Shown: positions 40,647 through 44,776 of the stretch, piece after piece | Numbering within the stretch: position 1 is the stretch's first letter | Layout of the letters: each line of letters starts with the position of its first letter | Assembly: GCF_900155575.1 (NCBI RefSeq) | Contig: NZ_LT706966.1 | Span: 1,588,182-1,632,957 of the forward strand | From: Actinotignum timonense | GTDB lineage: Bacteria > Actinomycetota > Actinomycetes > Actinomycetales > Actinomycetaceae | Direction of reading: 5' to 3' | DNA length: 44,776 nucleotides | The notes under the pieces: model-generated | Database searches by the model: none | Told to the model about the DNA's origin: nothing | What the model saw: the letters and a program-made list of their open reading frames with translations, nothing else | Translations under genes and position numbers: made by a program

Positions 40647-41963
40647 ATGAAAATTGCGCCGATCTCCGGTTTCCCCGAATGGCTTCCGCAAGCCCGCATT
40701 GTGGAGCAGAAAGTTCTTGACACCCTGCGCTCCACCTTTGAACTGCACGGTTTTTCGGGGGTGGAAACTCGCGCCGTCGAACCTATGGATCAGCTCCTGC
40801 GCAAGGGCGAAACCTCCAAAGAAGTGTATGTGCTGCGCCGTCTCCAGGGGGAGGAGGGCCAGGATTCCGGCCTTGGCCTCCACTTCGATCTCACCGTGCC
40901 ACTGGCCCGCTACGTGCTGGAGAACGCCGGGAAACTCGATTTCCCCTTCAAGCGCTACCAGATCCAAAAGGTCTGGCGCGGCGAACGCCCCCAGGACGGG
41001 CGTTTCCGGGAGTTTTACCAGGCTGATGTTGATGTGGTCGGCCAGGATACCCTCGCCTTCCACCACGATATTGAGCTGCCCCTCGTTATGGTGGATGCGC
41101 TGAGTAAGCTCCCCATCCCGCGGGTGCGGGTGCGCGCCTCGAACCGCAAACTCGCCCAGGGCTTCTACGAAGCCATTGGCCTGGAGAACACCGAGGAAAC
41201 CCTGCGCATCCTCGATAAGCTGGATAAGGTCGGCCCGCAGGTGGTGACCGAGCTGCTTTCCGAACACGTGGGAGCAAGCGAGGAGCAGGCGAAACTCGCG
41301 TTGAGTTTGGCGGGTATCACCACCGAAGATGCCTCGTTCGTTGACAAAGTCCGCGCGCTCGGTGCGTCGTCGTCGCTCTTGGAAGAAGGTTTGGAAGAAC
41401 TCGCAACGCTCGTGACCGAAGCGAATTCTCTTATCCCCGGGTCGGTGAGCGCGGATCTGTCCATCGCACGCGGCCTGGACTATTACACCGGTTCCGTTTT
41501 CGAATCGACGGTGGAAGGGCACGAAGATCTCGGCTCGGTGTGTTCGGGTGGGCGTTACGATAACCTGGCGACGGCCGGAAACCGCAGCTATCCGGGCGTG
41601 GGCCTGTCCATCGGGGTCTCGCGCCTGCTCGCGCGCTTCCTGCACCAGGATCTGCTGCGCGCGAGCCGCAAGGTTCCCACGGCCGTATACGTGGCGGTGA
41701 ACGATGAATCCGAACGGCACCACGCTTCCACCATCGCGGCGCGCTTGCGTGCCCGCGGTATTCCCGCGGACGTTTCACATAACGCCACGAAATTCGGGAA
41801 GCAGATTAAGGCGGCCGATAAGCGCGGCATTCCTTTTGTGTGGTTTACGACGTCGGAAGGTGAACAGGTCCGCGACGTGCGCTCGGGCACCCAGGTCCCC
41901 GCTGACCCGGATACCTGGACTCCGCCGGAAGAAGATCGCTTCCCGCGGGTGATTATGCCGTGA
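40647..41963 (+). CDS. hisS: Histidyl-tRNA synthetase
   Basis: Charges tRNA-His; class II synthetase of 438 residues. Features: N-terminal SGFPEWLPQARIVEQ, motif 2 region (QKVWRGERPQDGRFREFYQ), the histidine motif ARGLDYYTGSVFE, motif 3 region with GGRYDNL and GVGLSIGVSRL, and a C-terminal anticodon-binding domain (VPTAVYVAVNDES onward). The ribosome-binding site is weak (GAAAG). It shares a transcript with the upstream hydrolase and overlaps the downstream GTPase gene by GTGA. Confidence 0.96.
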   Translation: MKIAPISGFPEWLPQARIVEQKVLDTLRSTFELHGFSGVETRAVEPMDQLLRKGETSKEVYVLRRLQGEEGQDSGLGLHFDLTVPLARYVLENAGKLDFPFKRYQIQKVWRGERPQDGRFREFYQADVDVVGQDTLAFHHDIELPLVMVDALSKLPIPRVRVRASNRKLAQGFYEAIGLENTEETLRILDKLDKVGPQVVTELLSEHVGASEEQAKLALSLAGITTEDASFVDKVRALGASSSLLEEGLEELATLVTEANSLIPGSVSADLSIARGLDYYTGSVFESTVEGHEDLGSVCSGGRYDNLATAGNRSYPGVGLSIGVSRLLARFLHQDLLRASRKVPTAVYVAVNDESERHHASTIAARLRARGIPADVSHNATKFGKQIKAADKRGIPFVWFTTSEGEQVRDVRSGTQVPADPDTWTPPEEDRFPRVIMP

Positions 41964-43879
41964 GTCGCTTGCCTTCTCTCGAGCGGGTCCGCCAGGCGCT
42001 GGAAAACCTGAGCTTCCCGCTGCCCACCCCGGGCGCGGCCGACGGGCGCGATGCCCGCACCGACGCACTCCACCAACTCGATGACTACGTGCTCCCGCGC
42101 CTGCGCTGCCTGGATGCGCCGCTGGTGGCGGTGGTGGGCGGCTCGACCGGTTCGGGTAAATCCGCCCTGGTGAACGCCCTGGTGGGTGCCCCGGTCACGC
42201 CGTCCTCGGCGCTGCGGCCCACCACCCGAATCCCGGTGCTCGCCCACGCTCCCGGGGAGGAAGCGTGGTTTTCCGACGACCGTATTTTCCCCGGGCTCGC
42301 GCGTTTGAGCGGCGACGGCGCAGCGCTTGCGCACGAACGTTCCGGCACCGGCGCAGCTACTGTTGTGAACGACGGCGCAGCGGAGGCTACGAGCGGCACG
42401 GCACTTTCGCGTGAGATTGTGAACGACGGCGCAGCTGCGGCTAGCAGCGCTCAGGCAGCGCAGGCGAGCGGCAACATCCGCCTGGTGGAATCGCCTCAGG
42501 TCCCGCGCGGGCTGGCGCTGGTGGACTCTCCCGATATTGACTCGGTCGAGGGAGATAACCGCAGGCTGGCCGGGCAGCTGCTTCAGGCCGCCGATCTGTG
42601 GATTTTTGTTACCACCGCCGCGCGCTACTCGGATGCGATTCCCTGGGCCCTCCTGGATGAGGCAGCCGCGCGCAATATCGTTATCGCCGTGGTGCTCAAT
42701 CGGGTGCCGGTGGGGGATGCCGCCGCGATTCGCCCCGATCTCATCCGCCGGCTCGAGGAACGCGGGCTGGGCAGCGCCCCGCTTTTTGTGATCACTGAGT
42801 ACCCAGGGGCGGCGGGCATTCCGGAAGCCGATGTGGCTCCGCTGCGCGAATGGCTCGCCGGGCTCGCCCGCGATGAACGTTCGCGCGCCTCGGTGGCGCG
42901 CCAAACTCTGGCCGGGGCGCTCGGTAGCTTGGCTGACACCTGCGCGCAGGCGCGCGCCTCCTACCGCGAACAGGTCGAGGAAGCCGAACGTTTAGAGGCG
43001 GATGTTACTACCGCGCTGCAAGAAGCCCGCGCCAGTATTGAATCCGCTATCGCGGATGGGACCGTGCTTCGTGGCGAGGTGCTGCGCCGCTGGCATGAGA
43101 TGCTCGGCAGCGGGCAGTGGGCCCGCGCCCTACAATCGAGTGTGACGCGCTGGCGCGACCGGCTGAGTCTGCGGCGCCCCGCTGGCCAGAACGCGGGCGA
43201 CGAGGCCGTGGGGGAGGCCATCGAAGATTCCCTCACGGAGATGCTCCTCACTGCGGATGCCAGTCTCACCACCCGCCTTGCCACCGAATTAGAACGCAGC
43301 GCGGCCGGAGCTGGAATCGTCCTGGCGGTCGAAGCCCGCGGGGCGGATACCACCATCGGGAATAATACGTCGGCGGCAGATGCCGAGCGTGGAACGGCGG
43401 CCCGGAGTACGGATACCGCGGCCCGTCCTCATGCCGCGACGCGCCGGGACGCTGCCGGGGGTCTGGTGCGCGATTGGCGCCGTTCCCTCATGGATATGCT
43501 CGCCGAGCGCGGACGCGGCAAACAGCTCACCGCACGCATCGTCTCCCTCGGCATCAACGCGGTGGGCGTGGCGCTTATGCTCGTCGTCTTCGCCCACACC
43601 GCCGGCCTCACCGGCGGGGAAGTCGCGATCGCCGGGGGAACGGCCGTGGTAGCGCAACGCGTTTTGGAAGCTATTTTCGGCGACGACGCCGTTCGCCGCA
43701 TGGCCACCACCGCCACCGAGGATCTCCTCGGGCGCGCCGACGAGTTCTTCGCGGCCACCGCCGCACCCTACCGAGAGGAAATCGCACGCTTGGGAATCAG
43801 CACGGAAGCTCTAAACGAGCTAGATGAGGCGATGCGCAGCGCGGAAGGGAGGCGCGGATGGATCTCCCCACTGGATTAA
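41960..43879 (+). CDS. Dynamin-like GTPase, first of a pair
   Basis: A 639-residue P-loop GTPase. Visible are the P-loop VGGSTGSGKS (59-68), the switch region RPTTRIP (86-92), G3 DSPDID (189-194) and VVLNRVP in place of a standard NKXD G4 motif. Residues 119-171 are an Ala/Gly/Ser-rich insertion containing a repeated VNDGAA. A helical region (330-480) and a hydrophobic part near 520-570 (GINAVGVALMLVVFAHTAG) follow, compatible with membrane association. Such dynamin-family plus YfjP-type GTPase pairs occur in actinobacteria, but their role is not firmly known; membrane remodelling is an inference. The GTG start overlaps hisS by four bases; the 3' end overlaps the next gene by 22 bp. Confidence 0.82.
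   Translation: MSRLPSLERVRQALENLSFPLPTPGAADGRDARTDALHQLDDYVLPRLRCLDAPLVAVVGGSTGSGKSALVNALVGAPVTPSSALRPTTRIPVLAHAPGEEAWFSDDRIFPGLARLSGDGAALAHERSGTGAATVVNDGAAEATSGTALSREIVNDGAAAASSAQAAQASGNIRLVESPQVPRGLALVDSPDIDSVEGDNRRLAGQLLQAADLWIFVTTAARYSDAIPWALLDEAAARNIVIAVVLNRVPVGDAAAIRPDLIRRLEERGLGSAPLFVITEYPGAAGIPEADVAPLREWLAGLARDERSRASVARQTLAGALGSLADTCAQARASYREQVEEAERLEADVTTALQEARASIESAIADGTVLRGEVLRRWHEMLGSGQWARALQSSVTRWRDRLSLRRPAGQNAGDEAVGEAIEDSLTEMLLTADASLTTRLATELERSAAGAGIVLAVEARGADTTIGNNTSAADAERGTAARSTDTAARPHAATRRDAAGGLVRDWRRSLMDMLAERGRGKQLTARIVSLGINAVGVALMLVVFAHTAGLTGGEVAIAGGTAVVAQRVLEAIFGDDAVRRMATTATEDLLGRADEFFAATAAPYREEIARLGISTEALNELDEAMRSAEGRRGWISPLD
42363..42435. repeat. 19-bp direct repeat, 54 bp apart, inside the first GTPase gene
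   Basis: TTGTGAACGACGGCGCAGC occurs at 42363-42381 and again at 42417-42435. The 54-bp offset is 18 codons, so both copies are in frame and encode VNDGAA within the low-complexity insertion. It looks like an ancient in-frame duplication. Confidence 0.85.
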
Positions 43880-44776
43880 AGAACCTGGAGCAGGCCCTGG
43901 ACCTGGGCGGTGACTACCTCGACGAATCGGTGCGCAGCCAGGCACGCGATGTGCTGGACCGGGCGCGCCAGCGCGGGCTGCTAGGAACCGACCGCACCGT
44001 GGTAGCCCTGGCCGGCGCCACCGGCTCGGGTAAATCCTCCCTGCTCAACGCCATCGTGGGGCAGGAGGTGGCCGGGGTGGCCGCCACCCGGCCAGCTACC
44101 CGCGCCCCTCTGGGGGTCTCGGGCCGTCACGCTTCCGACGTGCTCGATTGGCTCGGGGTACGCGAACGCAAAGTTCTGCTCCAGCTAGCTCCCGATACCA
44201 CCGCGAACTTGGTGCTCGTGGACCTGCCCGATATTGACTCCACGGCGGATACCCACCGAGCTCAGGCCGAGCGTATTATCGCCCGGGCCGATGTGGTGAT
44301 CTGGGTGCTCGACCCGCAAAAATATGCCGATGCCGTGGTGCACGAAGATTTCCTGGCCGCGATGGGGGAATATCATTCCTCCCTGCTCATCGTTATCAAC
44401 CAGGTGGATCGCCTGGGCACGGCCGATGAACAAGCAATTGTGGCCGATCTAGGGCGTATCCTCGCCGCGGAAGGGGTAAACGCGGATATTGTGGTGGCCT
44501 CCGCGCTCACCGGGCGTGGTATTGATGAGATCCGCGGGGCGCTCGTAGAAATCGCGGCGGGGAAGAGCGCCGCGGCGGAAAAGCTCGCCGCGGATGTGCG
44601 GACCGCGGGAGCCGCGCTGACGGAGGACCTCATTGACCAGGGTGGCTATCCGCGTGACCTTACCGATATTGCCGGGGTGGATGAGCTCGTGACCGGCTTG
44701 GCTCGGGCCGGCGGGCTCAGCTCCGCAGCACGCGAAGCGGCAGGCCACTACCGCAGGGTAGCGCGGCGCGCCACCG
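43858..44776 (+). CDS. YfjP-family GTPase, second of the pair (3' end beyond window)
   Basis: The first 306 codons of a P-loop GTPase running off the right edge. The P-loop is GATGSGKS (53-60), the switch region TRPATRAPLG (77-86), G3 DLPDID (122-127) and G4 NQVD (181-184), so unlike its neighbour it keeps a near-standard guanine-recognition motif. The ATG at 43858 has GGGAGG upstream and lies 22 bp inside the end of the preceding gene. Overlap and shared family imply joint expression and probably a hetero-oligomer, as inferred for other paired dynamin-like GTPases. The C-terminal part, including any membrane region, is not visible. Confidence 0.88.
   Translation, partial: MDLPTGLKNLEQALDLGGDYLDESVRSQARDVLDRARQRGLLGTDRTVVALAGATGSGKSSLLNAIVGQEVAGVAATRPATRAPLGVSGRHASDVLDWLGVRERKVLLQLAPDTTANLVLVDLPDIDSTADTHRAQAERIIARADVVIWVLDPQKYADAVVHEDFLAAMGEYHSSLLIVINQVDRLGTADEQAIVADLGRILAAEGVNADIVVASALTGRGIDEIRGALVEIAAGKSAAAEKLAADVRTAGAALTEDLIDQGGYPRDLTDIAGVDELVTGLARAGGLSSAAREAAGHYRRVARRAT

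Overview
This window is chromosomal DNA from a high-GC actinobacterium. I estimate about 60-65 % G+C by eye. Lineage-specific gene families set the phylum: SepH, DUF4193, DUF3710, DUF3159, DUF3000, phosphatidylinositol mannoside (PIM) synthesis genes and a ParC of the actinobacterial type. The gene order also follows two long blocks conserved across actinobacteria and known from mycobacteria and streptomycetes. The compact layout, the absence of dut and DUF3093 from the first block and the FemAB gene suggest a small-genome member near Actinomycetaceae. That family-level placement is inference.

Region 1 (1-14.0 kb) holds parC (cut by the left edge), a phosphodiesterase of the alkaline phosphatase superfamily, sepH, DUF4193, DUF3710, an OB-fold protein, DUF3159, two TrkA potassium-uptake regulators, a divergent APC-like membrane protein, a TRAM/TrmA-type RNA methyltransferase, a ribonuclease D-like protein, DUF3000 and a FemAB peptidoglycan-bridge enzyme. 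Region 2 (14.0-20.6 kb, minus strand) is a tightly coupled glgX-treY-treZ operon that turns glycogen into trehalose. Region 3 (20.7-21.9 kb) is a tRNA cluster (Val-CAC on the minus strand; Gly-Cys-Val and then Gly-Val on the plus strand) with clear sigma-70-type promoters, followed by about 420 bp without a convincing gene.

Region 4 (21.9-28.4 kb) has dps and then thrS-pgsA-PIM acyltransferase-pimA-membrane protein-NUDIX. The first five of these operon genes overlap each neighbour by one or four bases. It makes phosphatidylinositol phosphate and the first PIM intermediates. Region 5 (28.6-37.9 kb) runs yebC-ruvC-ruvA-ruvB (Holliday-junction processing), yajC-secD-secF (Sec translocon accessory complex), apt and a bifunctional rel stringent-response enzyme. 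Region 6 (37.9-44.8 kb) has a minus-strand orphan resembling part of an AbiEi/DUF559-type protein, a DUF349 protein ending at a strong intrinsic terminator, a metallo-beta-lactamase-fold hydrolase, hisS and a pair of overlapping dynamin-like/YfjP-like GTPases, the second cut by the right edge.

Most of the window is housekeeping and I see no clear new defence or biosynthetic system. The most notable oddities are an RNA methyltransferase that has lost the usual iron-sulfur cysteines, a highly diverged APC-type permease fused to a soluble C-terminal domain, a degenerate tandem repeat that begins inside the stop region of the NUDIX gene, in-frame repeat insertions in treZ and in the first GTPase, a duplicated tRNA unit with an adjacent lower-GC stretch, two convergent gene pairs with overlapping 3' ends, and the GTPase pair itself.
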